NCBI GenBank assembly: GCA_963575645.1
Contig: OY754467.1
Coordinates: 4,402,001-4,466,000 of the forward strand
Source of the DNA: Xanthostigma xanthostigma
Lineage: Eukaryota > Arthropoda > Insecta > Raphidioptera > Raphidiidae
DNA length: 64,000 bases
Reading direction: 5' to 3'
Part shown: positions 50,425 to 61,436 of the stretch, in pieces
Layout of the letters: every line of letters begins with the position of its first letter
Position numbering within the stretch: the first letter of the stretch is position 1
Notes under the pieces: generated by a model
The model's input: the letters and a program-made list of their open reading frames with translations, nothing else
What the model was told of the DNA's origin: nothing
Databases searched by the model: none
Program-made: the position numbers and the translations under genes

Positions 50425-50821
50425 TATTCAACTCATGCGCGTTATTCATGTTTTATCATGCCTAAAAACCGAACCCTAAATAGCCATTTACCGACTGGTG
50501 ACAATTACTTGTCATAACTCAATGAAGATTCCTACTAGCTCGGCCATTGTGGAGTAATGAAAATAAACGTAACTATTTTCTGAGTCGTAACGAAATAGTA
50601 GGTAACAACAACTCCCTGTTGTTATCCATTGAGACTAAAATTGAGAGGCCGAATGTTTTCGACATGGAGTTTATTCATAACCGGCTAACCTCAAACCAAA
50701 ACATTGAATCGTGCTGTTTGGTGCTGTTAGTATTGACAGTTTTTTTTATAAAGAAATAAATAGATATTCACAACAACTCATTATAATTAAAACATGAATA
50801 ACGCGCAATTGTTGAATAAAA
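50425..50821. mobile_element. MITE, TTATTCAACTCATGCGCGTT ends
   Basis: Inverted ends TTATTCAACTCATGCGCGTT and AACGCGCAATTGTTGAATAA. Apparent 70-codon frame inside has no recognised similarity and is treated as chance. Confidence 0.65.
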
Positions 50822-51363
50822 TTATGGGCGCAACTTGTAGGCTAAGTCATGACCTGTCAGCGCGATGAAAGATATAGACTACTAGTTACGTCAATAAACT
50901 ATTATTTTTAATAATGACCTGAAACAATTGAATATTCTCCCTTAAAACGCTGTCCTTTTTTAAAACCAATGAACACGATTCAGAATTGAAATAACAATTT
51001 TAAAGTTACGATAAGAAAAGAAGCAATTGAAATTCGGAAAGTTTTACTAACTAACGAACTGATTTGCACTCAGGTCTGTTCATTTAGTCTTTTTTTTTGT
51101 GTTTCGTGTGAAAATAGAAGCTGAAATCTTCTAATACATTATGTGCGGTGGCGGGGTATTGGCAGTTGGTGAAGTTGGTAGTACTGAATAGTTTCGACGT
51201 ATAGTTTAAATTAATTCCAGCCACATCGAGTGCACGCGCCATTGTGTACCAAGAATCCAGAAATAGAATGCACAAAACACTAAACAGGGCCGGATCACGA
51301 AATCCAGTACCATAGCACGCTTGAAATCTAACAGTCAAATATAGCAAGGAATCTAGCGAAAAT
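50822..51363. other. Intergenic sequence, no gene seen
   Basis: AT-rich, no paired termini and no convincing frame. A long minus-strand frame reaching into the next element is created by the hairpin arms. Confidence 0.4.
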
Positions 51364-51934
51364 AAATATAGTTTAAAAAAAACTAAAAAACACGCTTTAT
51401 ATAGAACTAAAAAGTAAAAAATATTTTTTTTAAAAATAAGCTTAAAACAATAATGAATAAAAAATACAAGTATTATTGTGAAAAAAGCGTGGGGCGCTTT
51501 GTTCCACATTTTCGTACATCGAGCGCCCCACGCTTTTTTCACAATAATACTTGTACCTATTTTTTTTTTCATTATTGTTTAAGCTTATTTTTAAAAAAAT
51601 ATTTTTACTTAAATATGTATAAAGCGTGTTTTTTAGTTTTTTTTAAACTATATTTATTTTCCACTTTTTAGTTCGATTTATTGTCAAAAATTTGCCGAAA
51701 AAAAAACAATTTTTTGTTTCGCCGTGGACGGGATTAGAACCCACGACCCGTGATTCCGAGAGTTGACGTCAGCGAAGACCCGTGCCTTAGACCGCACGGC
51801 TAACCACTGTAGTTACAGTGCTGGCATATTATACTACAGTAATAAACCACTTGCTGTAGTCCAAACGAAGGTTACAAACAAACAAACATACATACAAACT
51901 TACAAGTGAAGTTAATATAAAGCGTGTAAAAATA
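51364..51934. mobile_element. Hairpin-tail element, copy 3 (tRNA-like tail)
   Basis: Left hairpin as in 489-945 but with an extra arm segment (AACAATAATGAATAAAAAAT). The tail is a tRNA-Leu-like sequence (51721-51812, minus), then CAAACATACATACAAAC and the common end TTAATATAAAGCGTG. Confidence 0.8.
51721..51812 (-). pseudogene. tRNA-Leu-like sequence with long variable arm
   Basis: Minus strand: GGTTAGCCGTGCGGTCTAAG (A box), long variable region, GTGGGTTCTAATCCCGTCC (B box, one mismatch to GGTTCGAATCC). Class II-type layout. Mobile-element cargo; a second copy is at 56236-56325. Confidence 0.65.
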
Positions 51935-51953
51935 GCCTCGTGTACAGCAACCT

Positions 51954-52542
51954 TACACGATGCTGGATTTTGAGCTCGCTTGCTTGCCTGAAGTCTTGCA
52001 TGCTGTCATGAATGGTATCCTGCTTGGTGGTTTGTAGGGAGCGCTGCTAGTTTCGCTTCACACGCATCTTGCTTGTTTGCTCGCTGTTTTGCTATAGATT
52101 GTCAGTTGAATTTAAAATTTAAATATGGATGTAATGGTTATGCAAGAAATAATTCGTCATAGACGAATTACTACTATGACTTTAATAATGATTGAAAAGC
52201 GTCGGGAGAGAAGAGAAAAATCAAAACGAAAACTTATTTCTTGGCGAGTCCATTTACATTTTTGATTTTACAACTTTTGGTCCCATCTGTTCACTTGAAA
52301 CTTTTTTCAAACAACACCATTTATTAATGTCAGACGATATCACGTGATAAAATACGACTCCATAATTGGTCAAATTCTCAAACTAGCAGGCAGCGCTGCA
52401 TGAAAAATAGCACTGAACCTATCACCCAAATATAGCGTGATAGCGAGCAGCGGACCAATCAGTGACGTCACATCCAGCAGCGTAGCGTGCAAAGCTGCCT
52501 GCAAGACTTCAAGCAAGCGAGCTCGAAATCCAGCATCGTGTG
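51954..52542 (+). mobile_element. MITE with ACACGATGCTGGATTT ends
   Basis: Inverted ends ACACGATGCTGGATTTTGAG and GAAATCCAGCATCGTGT. At 52124 a 47-codon ATG frame rich in Arg (IEKRRERREKSKRK) could be a PIF/Harbinger-like N-terminal remnant; weak evidence. Confidence 0.65.
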
Positions 52543-52574
52543 AAGGGGCTTTAGTCGTATTGATTGTTTGAAAA

Positions 52575-52920
52575 AACAGTTGTGTGGTTTTAAGAAACCA
52601 CGACGCAAGTGAAACTTTTATTGGATTGTAGGCGTTGGATTGTAGACACTTATCCATCACGATTAATTATAAACAACAATATTCACATGAATACACGAAT
52701 AAAAACATGTAAACACTGTACAGCACTTGCCCGCATGACAGACTGACTATGTGTTATACATACTACACGGTCAGCTGATGCTAACCATGGGCGCCGCCAT
52801 ATTGGCCTTGGCTGCTCTACCGAGCGCCTTTCACTTTACCCCTACTCCGCGGCCGCCTGTAATGCGACATGCAACAGACGGCCAGAAAAATTCAGGGCGA
52901 TAGAATAAAAGTTTCACTTT
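52575..52920 (-). mobile_element. Repeat with AAGTGAAACTTTTATT end, minus copy
   Basis: Reverse complement of 6426-6772, nearly identical throughout, including the GC-rich core with CCAATATGGCGGC and the short MDKCLQSNAYNP frame. Confidence 0.75.
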
Positions 52921-53427
52921 AAAAAAATCTGTTAAACAACGGCGATCCATAATATTTCTGCTGGCTGTTAATTTTAACGCCTGTCTTATGTCCTTTGGGA
53001 AGCAAAATATACATAAGGTCGTTAAAATTTAAATTTAGCACTGCCTTTTTGTGTGGACATTATTTTTTTAAGGTATTTGCTTAGGTAAGGACACCGAGTG
53101 ACTTGCGTAGACGCTACGTGTAAGTGCAGAGCTACTACGAAGCATGCAACCTGTCTGACTGTTGACATGAAGTTTCAGCACATTCAGCGTATAGATTAGA
53201 TGTTATATATTGTAGCTCTGACGGTATAGCTCTTGTGGCAGTGGCGACGTGTGAAATGGGGTCGCCCCACACTTTTTTTTGAGGGTTGAAACATACATTA
53301 AACATAGATTATATATAAAAAAAAATTGAGAATTTCGTACGCGTATATTTCTTAATGCATTTTTAATACAGAAATATGTATGGATTATAACTAATCTCTA
53401 CTTTAACTTTGAGATAATCTGGCTCAT
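52921..53427. other. Intergenic sequence, no gene seen
   Basis: No coding or paired-end signal recognised. Mixed AT-rich sequence with one GGGGTCGCCCCAC hairpin near 53260. Confidence 0.4.
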
Positions 53428-53653
53428 CTAGTTTTGAATTACAGAATAAGTATAGAAATTGCCAGAAGTGCACTGATTTTTCGCAACATTAGCGCCTTCT
53501 GGCGGCTCTTTATCTTCCGCCTAGCCTTCTGGCGACTCTTTATCTTCCGCCTAGCCTTCCGGCAATTTTTTCCCTACTTACTTGTACTATCTCCTATTAT
53601 TCTGCAAATTTTCAGCTCTGCACCGAGTCACCCATTTTCTCCGTAGCCAGCTC
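53428..53653. mobile_element. Solo arm of the GAGCTGGCTACGG fold-back family
   Basis: Only the right arm is present, with a 30-bp internal duplication (GACTCTTTATCTTCCGCCTA repeated). Shows that single arms can be found apart from the full palindrome. Confidence 0.85.
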
Positions 53654-54045
53654 TCCGTATATATTGTTTTTTGTATATACCTATGTGTACAACACATCCA
53701 TAACCTGAGATCGTCATTGGGGGAGGTGTTGCTTGCCCCGTTGGTCTGTCGGAGGCAACGAAAACTCATTACCAAACTTGATCTTATGTATTCTGCCCAC
53801 TCGCTCTTTCTCTCTCACTCTCTTTCATCACATATATACTTCCATTACTGTTTATCGAGTTGTTTCAATTCTTCCTCTATTAGCCATTCGCTGCTTTTTC
53901 GGACGTATTTTATATGCCGGATGAGGTTTTGACAGAATCGAAACGACTACAACTTTGACGCTGATTGCTTCGAAAAAATCAGATAGAACCCCGCACAAAC
54001 CTTATGGGATTTGGTTCTCGGTTAAATTGATCGAATATGGTTTTA
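53654..54045. other. Intergenic sequence, no gene seen
   Basis: No gene recognised; pyrimidine-rich stretch with TCTCTCTC-like runs near 53810. Short frames overlap on both strands without similarity to known proteins. Confidence 0.4.
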
Positions 54046-54622
54046 CTAGTGTGACCTAACTAAATAAGTATAATAATTATCATTTTACAAAATGATTTTT
54101 TAAATATGATTGCAGCTGTATTCAATTTGTTTCTAATTTTGCACACTGCTTATAACGTTCTTCTTTTTGTTGTATTACAATATGAAGCTCAGATGACAGA
54201 TCGAAGAAATATTTTACTAAAATTGTCATATAGAGGCGCAAGTAACAAAAGCGCTGAGCTAAGCCGTCAGATGGCATCATGCAGCATTGCAGTGATGTTG
54301 TTCAGCGCTGCTCGCTGTTTCAAAATTAAAGCCGTCAGATGGCAGTATGCAGTATTGTGTCTGTTGTATTACAATATCAAGGTCAGATGACAGATCGAAG
54401 TGTTGTTTCAAAATTAAAGCCGTCAGATGGCAGACGTTGTTCAGCGTTGCTGTATTTTAATTAATTTACAAAAACAAAAGCAATAATAAATTTTTTAGTT
54501 GTCGATGACAGTAGAGCAAGCAATTATCTGTAAAATGATATATAATTTATGTGGAGAAATTGTGAGGTTTTTTCTAAAAAGGGAGGCAAACATCTTTAAC
54601 CTTAGCGTATTAATATATATGA
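54046..54622 (-). mobile_element. Non-autonomous Helitron, GTGCGAAT family, copy 3
   Basis: CTAG at 54046-54049; the end hairpin has been lost (ACTAGTGTGACCTAACTAAA). TC start at 54621-54622. Internal phrase AAAGCCGTCAGATGGCA repeated. Confidence 0.75.
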
Positions 54623-54773
54623 TATAGTGGTCACTAAGAAAAAGTGTCCATGGGCGCATAGCCTAAAAACCAATCGATTTTTAGCTATACAGATAGGTTT
54701 GGCTTGAATTCACAAACATGTTATTTAGAAATAGAAAATTAGTCGAAAACTAGGTTAAATGTTGGAAGGTACC

Positions 54774-55040
54774 TACAATAAAAATATTCTTATTTTAAAA
54801 ATCTACATTTTTTTAACAAATCGGTAAAAAAAACTAAATATTAATTATTTTTTTATATTTTTATAAAATATAAAAAACTAATTAATATTTAGTTTTTTTT
54901 ACCGATTTGTTAAAAAAATGTAGATTTTTAAAATAAGAATATTTTTATTGTAAATAAATAGAAACTAAATATTAATTATTTTTTTATATTTTTATAAAAT
55001 ATAAAAAAATAATTAATATTTAGTTTCTATTTATTTTTAA
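54774..55040. repeat. Two adjacent AT-rich palindromes
   Basis: 54774-54952 is a 179-bp almost perfect palindrome (arms from TACAATAAAAATATTCTTAT). 54951-55040 is a second palindrome with a near-identical core (ACTAAATATTAATTATTTTT). A third partial copy of the core follows near 55105. Confidence 0.85.
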
Positions 55041-55149
55041 TGATTTTTGTGAGATTTTTTAATATTGAAATATTGAAAAATGTCACGAATTTCATTAAAA
55101 ATAAATAGAATCTAAATATTAATTATTTTCTTATATTTTTAGATCAGTT

Positions 55150-55178
55150 CTGAAGAAGATCCAAATCCGGATTGAAAC
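55150..55178 (+). other. Hammerhead-like stem-loop motif
   Basis: CTGAAGA, A, stem GATCC, loop AAATCC, stem GGATT, GAAACGTTAATGTA. Order matches the hammerhead core with one extra base; a GT-A step after the short stem III could be the cleavage site. Stem I is not convincing. Confidence 0.35.
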
Positions 55179-55891
55179 GTTAATGTATTAATTATATATT
55201 TTTTTGTTAATATATTGTCTGAAAAATTGGTCTATAATTTTATTTATTGAAGAGTTCTATAATCAGACGTTAATCAAAGATTTCAATTTTATTAAATTCC
55301 TAAGAAAAGCCGTTTCACGAGTGAACTGCCTAATGCCTGACATACTGACATTGGGCGCCAAATTAGATTTAATTCGTGAACTTACTAAAATTACGGTGGC
55401 ATAATATAAACCACGAAATCAAAATATGTACCAATGAATTGTGGTGTAGCCAATCCTGCATAATTTTGCAATAGTAGCGATTTTAATCTGTTGCATTAAA
55501 TCGCGAGTGTTTCTGTAATTATGTTTTGCAGTGAATTCACTAACTAGGTATTGGTCATGTTTTTGACTGCAGCCGTAGTTATGTAACATAATTAATGATA
55601 GTTTTAGATTAGGCGTGACGAACCGTAAGCCCCGGAAGCTGTTATATTTAAAATAATTTCAATTTTAATTAAATTTATCATCTTATTCGGGTCTCGTCAC
55701 CGTGAGCCCTAGATCGGTGATTTTTCAGCTGGATCACCCAGGGCCTATGGGGGAAGAATGTTTTCTTCATACCTCGATCGAAAGTACATACATACTTTCG
55801 GCATCAATTGTAAGACAGAAAGTCTACCATTTACGCATTGCTGGGATTACATGCACTGATGCGGGAAGTAAGTTCGGGCGGCAGTAAGAAA

Positions 55892-56461
55892 AAATAAATA
55901 TAGTTTTAAAAAAAACTAAAAAACACGCTTTATATCGAACTAAAAAGTAAAAAATATTTTTTTTAAATTAGCTTAAAACAATAATGAATAAAAAATACTA
56001 GTATTATTGTGAAAAAAGCGTGGGGCGCTCGATGTACGAAAATGTGGTACAAAGCACCCCACGCTTTTTTCACAATAATACTAGTATTTTTTATTCATTA
56101 TTGTTTTAAGCTTATTTTAAAAAAAATATTTTTTACTTTTTAGTTTCTATATAAAGCGTGTTTTTTAGTTTTTTTTAAACTATATTTATTTTCCACTTTT
56201 TAGTTCGATTTATTGTCAAAAATTTGCCGAAATTTCGGCGTGGACGAGATTAGAACCCACGACCCGTGATTCCGAGAGTTGACGTCAGCGAAGACCCGTG
56301 CCTTAGACCGCACGGCTAAACACTGTAGTTACAGTGCTGGCATATTACACTACAGTAATAAACCACTTGCTGTAGTCCAAAGAAGGTTACAAACAGACAT
56401 ACATACTTACATACATACATACAAACTTACAAGTGAAGTTAATATAAAGCGTATAAAAAAA
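55892..56461. mobile_element. Hairpin-tail element, copy 4 (tRNA-like tail, loop inverted)
   Basis: As copy 3, but the loop at 56018-56064 reads GCGTGGGGCGCTCGATGTAC, the reverse complement of the loop in copies 1-3. Flanked by A-rich AAAAATA-like sequence that may be its target duplication. Confidence 0.8.
56236..56325 (-). pseudogene. tRNA-Leu-like sequence, copy 2
   Basis: Nearly identical to 51721-51812 (GTTTAGCCGTGCGGTCTAAG on minus). Cargo of the hairpin-tail element. Confidence 0.65.
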
Positions 56462-56735
56462 TAGCCTATCAATAATGTTGTTTAGATGTCGTTTCCATAG
56501 CAACCCTATTACATTTTAGATAATAGTATATAGGTATAATATAACCTCAAAGCTGCTTGCTTGCAATTTATCTGTGTTTTTATGTAATTAATTAATTAAT
56601 GCATTAAATAAGCGCACTTTCGACCGAGGTATGAAGAAAAATAGTATACACCACACTGGCCGAAGGTGTGATATTCTTGTCCTGCGCTTCATGATGCCCT
56701 CGACTTCGCCTCGGGCATAATAGCGCGCAGTGATT

Positions 56736-57405
56736 GTACACTTAGTGTCGTTATATTCCGAAGAAATGTTTAGAACAAGTGCCAGCGAGTTTTAACAGTC
56801 ACACGAGCCGTAATATCATTACGCACGAAACATATATGGTATATTTTGCACGTAGCTCCTGTAAAATAGCTGTTTTCCACTTCATTTTTCATAGTTTTTA
56901 ACAATTTACTTGTGAGCAAACGTCACTTCTAATAGTAGGTCATAAAAAAAACAACTGACAGACAAACAGTTTTGTTTTACTTTATTGAGCAATGAGTCAC
57001 TTTGCATGCCTGTATTAACTCCCGATTAAACATTTTGAGACACTCCTGATCTAGTTCAAATTAACCTTTGCTAATTGGAGCGTACCTAATCCCAAAGCTA
57101 TATAAAAACAACTCATTAATGCTTCTAAAATTGTTAGGTTATGATTTATGCATAAGTACTTAGGAAATTCCGGTCGAATGTAATTGTTTTGTGAAGTTTC
57201 TGCACCGGTTTTCCAATTAATTTTAATAAACTTTCGTGCACCGCGAATGTCTATTATTTAATTGAAAAAATTCTACTATTTTTGAAAAAAAAAGTGGTTT
57301 CGTCACCGTCGTTTGTTTTTCGTGGTCAACTATATGGACTGTGGATTTTTGCTGTCCAATGGAGTGACGTAACAAATATTCGTATTTGCGATTATTGTCA
57401 ACAGA
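56736..57405. other. Intergenic sequence, no gene seen
   Basis: No recognisable gene or paired termini. Confidence 0.4.
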
Positions 57406-58183
57406 TATAATACGCGCCACGAATCTAAAAGGCTCGGAAGTTAGATGCGAATGCTGGCTTGCGCTTGTACAGTCTGTTGAAAAACTACAAACTCTCAATT
57501 CAACAAAACTAAAATAACAAAAACAACTTGACAATAGCGTACTCGACTGTACTTTAAAGCAGGAAAGCGACAAGTGGCAAAGGCAACGAGCGATCACGGC
57601 CAATTGGGCTTTTGAATGAAATTTTTTTTTGTCATAAATGGGAAGATCGTATATAAGTTTTATAACAAAACTATTTTTCTTTTTTTTATTTTCGTTATAA
57701 TTCAAAAGTTATATCAAATTAAAAATAAATTTTTGTACCCAGTTCCGAGAACGCGCCGACATTTCCCGAACATAATGTGACGTCATAATGTTTTAGTCAA
57801 TACACATGTAGAAGCCATTGATATTATACTGCGTATATACATTTTACCATTATGACGTCACAACTGTCAAAAACAATTTTAGTGCGTTTGCAGTCACGTG
57901 ATTTTTTTAAATATTTTATCAATTTTAAATTGCTTATAATTAATTTAAAAAAAGTATTTTGAAAGTTTTTCGCATCGATTATCAATATTATTTATAATAA
58001 AGTTTTAAAATACAATAAAAAAATCGATAATTATTTTTTTTTCAAAAGCCTAATTACCGCGACGAGCGCACGTTCCGTCCAGGTAGCTGGGTGGTGGTGG
58101 GAGCTTCAACGGCTCTAAAATGTGCCTTTGCGACGCTGTTTGTGACTAACGTCCGAACCTTTTAGATCCGTGGCGCGTATTAT
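57406..58183. mobile_element. MITE, ATAATACGCGCCACG ends
   Basis: Inverted ends ATAATACGCGCCACGAATCT and its near-complement TTAGATCCGTGGCGCGTATTAT, ~778 bp. The interior has AAAAAATCGATAAT-type AT runs and no clear coding remnant. The 160-codon minus frame overlapping the left end has no recognisable similarity. Confidence 0.65.
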
Positions 58184-58524
58184 ACCTACTTGCATTCGCG
58201 TCTAAATATTGACATTCATTACGTCACTAGTAAGTACTCTATGCACGAACTATAGAATATTCAGGTCGATGGTCGTACAGTAATGCCAACATTACGCAAC
58301 ATTAAATAATAAACATCGGGAACATGTTTAGTATTTTGTCTGGAGAAGGATCGGTTTTGTGACGTAGCCAGCCAACGCATTAGTGCAATTCTGCGACGAG
58401 TGCATTACACATCCGCTATATATAGGTATATATACAAGATGTCTCCGTTTTGTTCTGAAGTCCGTAGAAACCGGCGTTGCCAGAATTAATGTGTTTCCCC
58501 AGATTTAGAATACAATTTTAAATC

Positions 58525-58810
58525 TTCTGTATATACCTACCTATAAAAATCTCGTGTCACAATTTTGATCGCGCTATAATCTCCGAAGCCACTGAACCGA
58601 TTTTAATGAAATTTTGTAAATATCTCTTGCTTGATTCAACTTAGACTATAGGATAGTTTTTATTAAATATTTTGTATAAAATGGCGATGTTTTCTAAAAA
58701 ATAACTGCTTTAGTAACATGTAGCGACATCTGATAGAATTTGCTCAAAGCGAAATACATTTAGCAGAAATATGTCTATCGCACCCGGGTAAAAGCGGAAC
58801 GGGCCGCTAT
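58525..58810 (+). mobile_element. Helitron remnant
   Basis: AAAATCTCGTGTCACAATTTTG, CACTGAACCGATTTTAATG and the end CACCCGGGTAAAAGCGGAAC..CCGCTAT; the terminal CTAG is lost. Same family as 60897-61436 in opposite orientation. Confidence 0.55.
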
Positions 58811-58822
58811 ATATAAGAAGTA

Positions 58823-59378
58823 CTAGTGTGACCTGTGCGAATTATTCGCACTAAATAAGTATAATAATTATCACTTTACAAAATTATTTTTTAAATATGA
58901 TTGCAGGTATTCAATTCGTTTCTAATTTTGCACACTGCTTATAACGTTCTTCTTTTTGTTGTATTACAATATGAAGCTCAGATGACAGATCGAAGAAATA
59001 TTTTACTAATATTGTCATATAGAGGCGCAAGTAGCAAAAGCGTTGAGCTAAGCCGTCAGATGGCATCATGCAGCATTGCTGTGACGTTGTTCAGCGTTGC
59101 TCGCTGTTTCAAAATTAAAGCCGTCAGAGGGCAGTATGCAGTATTGTGTCTGTTGTATTACAATATGAAGGTCAGATGACAGACCGAAGTGTTGACGTTG
59201 TTTCAAAATTAAAGCCGTCAGATGGCAGACGTTATTCAGCGTTGCTGTATTTTAATTAATTTACAAAAACCAAAGCAATATTATCTGTAAAATGATATAT
59301 AATTTATGTGGAGAAATTGTGTGGTTTTTTCTAAAAAGGGAGGCAAACATCTTAACCTTAGCGTATTAATATATATGA
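58823..59378 (-). mobile_element. Non-autonomous Helitron, GTGCGAAT family, copy 4
   Basis: CTAG at 58823-58826 with hairpin GTGCGAATTATTCGCAC; TC start at 59377-59378. The most complete minus copy. Starts 13 bp after the preceding Helitron remnant. Confidence 0.85.
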
Positions 59379-59872
59379 TGATATTTAGGTATTAACGCTT
59401 TCTCGCTTGAACTTGAACTCTAGAGTTAGGCGGAGCTAAAGATCACTCTAGGCGTCTGAGACGAGGGTGGTTTGGAGATCCCGACCTGAAAACTTATAAG
59501 AGTCATGTAATCTCTAAAATGTTCCATATTTTTTTTCCAAACATCTTGTGTGTGGTGTAATGATCATGCGAATTGTCAGACGTTATTTCTGATTCAAAAT
59601 GTGAGCCAAGTTTTCAGCTTAAACGAGACTGGAACAAAATACTGGTACACCAAGTGCAGACAGTAAAAATGTTGGCGACGGATGTTGCCATATTTAAATC
59701 TATTTTACAATAAGAGGAGGGAAAGTTTGGCTTGGTGCAGGAAAAGGTTTTCACGTTTTTTTTATAGCGGGAAATTTGAATTATAACTACATACGGTTTG
59801 TTACAGCTCTACTATAAGACACTAGATCGGTCCAGCACGAAGACAGAAATTGCAGGCGACCGACTGACGAAG
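59379..59872. other. Intergenic sequence, no gene seen
   Basis: Nothing recognised except a short repeat-like CTAGAGTTAGGCGGAGC region near 59420. Confidence 0.4.
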
Positions 59873-60368
59873 TAGTGGTTTGCCGGATATCCGTATCCGT
59901 ATCCGCGGATATCCGAGGGAGAAGAAAGATCCGTATCCGTTAGTTTTTGGCGGATCTTTTACCTAATTAATTTTCAATTCATAGATGAAATTTTATATAT
60001 TATAGGTGATTAGGTAATAATATAAAACTGTTAAATCCATTCAGATTATTTTTTATTTTTTAAAATCGTATTGGCACCTTTATATTGCAAACATTTATCG
60101 TAGTGAGTACCATACTATATTACACATCGATATATTGCACATCGATTCTTGGAAAGAGACAATCTGTTATGAGAGTTAACTCTTAAAGAGGTCAATAACT
60201 TTTTCCCATAACAGATATAGTCTCTTTCCAAAGGTCGATGTGCAATATTTACCGCCGCGTACTAAGCAAGTTAAGATCTGTATCCGTATCCGCGGAACTT
60301 GAAACCAAATATCCGTATTCAGATCCGTATCCGCGAATATACATTTTTAACGATCCTGCACATCACTA
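59873..60368. mobile_element. hAT MITE (TAGTGATGTGCCGG family), copy 4
   Basis: Ends TAGTGGTTTGCCGG and CCTGCACATCACTA; flanking octamers TGACGAAG and GTACGAAG agree at six positions, a decayed target duplication. Orientation opposite to 13140-13659. Confidence 0.8.
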
Positions 60369-60896
60369 GTACGAAGTCGTTTCTTGTCGGGTAAGATCGA
60401 TAGCACAATCGCGATCGACCTGTTGGCCATCCCTACTTTATACGAGTTCACCACCCTGTATACTCCGTATCTATAAGCGAAGTAAAAAAACGTTAACTTT
60501 TTTTAAAGAGACGTAACACGTGGTGAAAAAATGCTGTCATATACAATTTGATTACTAGATGTTGCGCGGTATGGTTACAAATGAGGTTATGTTATTGAAA
60601 TGACAAAAGCTCACGTTTGACATTCGGATAAAATTAACGGGAGACCAGGAATCCGGTGACGGGAGAGACAGGACACATTAGGGACGGCAGTATACGACAA
60701 CGTTGTTAAAATGTCGACTCAAATTAGACTTCAGACTGGAACACTTTGAAATTTCATTTTAATTGATGTTCCACACAGACGTTCAAACACCGTGTCCAGG
60801 ATCCGTCCACTAATATGTTGTTCACAACTGAATCATTATGAACATAGGTTTGCAGAGACGCGTTTTCAGAAAATTACGTTTGAAAAATATTAAACA
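60369..60896. other. Intergenic sequence, no gene seen
   Basis: No coding signal or repeat termini recognised. Confidence 0.4.
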
Positions 60897-61436
60897 CTAG
60901 CGGTCCGTCCCGGTTTCTCCCGGGTGCGATAGATATAATTCTGCAAAATGTATTTCGTTTGCGGTCCGGCGTCTGAACTAATAGCTTTGAGCAAATTCTA
61001 CCAGATTTGATTCTGAACTAATAGCTTTGAGCAAATTCTACCAGATTTGCTTCTGAACTAATAGCTTTGAGTAAATTCTACCAGATTTGATTCTGAACTA
61101 ATAGCTTTGAGCAAATTCTACCAGATTTGCTTCTGAACTAATAGCTTTGAGCGAATTCTCAAAGATGTCGCTACTTGGTACTACTTGTTTGCTTCTGAAC
61201 TAATAGCTTTGGGCGAATTCTCAAAGATGTCGCAACTTGGTACTACTTGTTTGCTTCTGAACTAATAGTTTTGAGTCAATTCTATCAGATGTCGTTATAT
61301 GTTACTAAAACAGTTTTTTTATACACCGTAATTTTTGTACAAAAAATTTAATAAAAACTATTCTATAGCGTAAGTTGCAACAAGCAAGACACATTTATAT
61401 AAAATTTCATTAAAATCGATTCAGTGGTTTCGAAGA
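60897..61436 (-). mobile_element. Helitron remnant with internal minisatellite (minus)
   Basis: CTAG at 60897-60900, then CGGTCCGTCCCGGTTTCTCC. 60970-61310 is a direct repeat array: four 40-bp units (TTCTGAACTAATAGCTTTGA..) and then two 62-bp units with GATGTCGCTACTTGGTACTA. 5' end truncated against the next repeat. Confidence 0.7.

Larger units (their letters stand above)
55768..56735 (-). repeat. Dispersed repeat (AACCCTATTACATTTTAG family), interrupted
   Basis: Reverse-oriented relative of 49658-50120 and 61437-61800, split between TTCGGGCGGCAGTAAGAAA and TAGCCTATCAATAATGTTG by the hairpin-tail element 55892-56461. Confidence 0.65.

Noticed and set aside
51084..51572. 162-codon minus-strand frame
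   Set aside because: Half of it is the hairpin arm and loop of the element starting at 51364; the rest has no known domain.
57223..57705. 160-codon minus-strand frame
   Set aside because: Overlaps a MITE end, unusual composition, and no similarity recognised.
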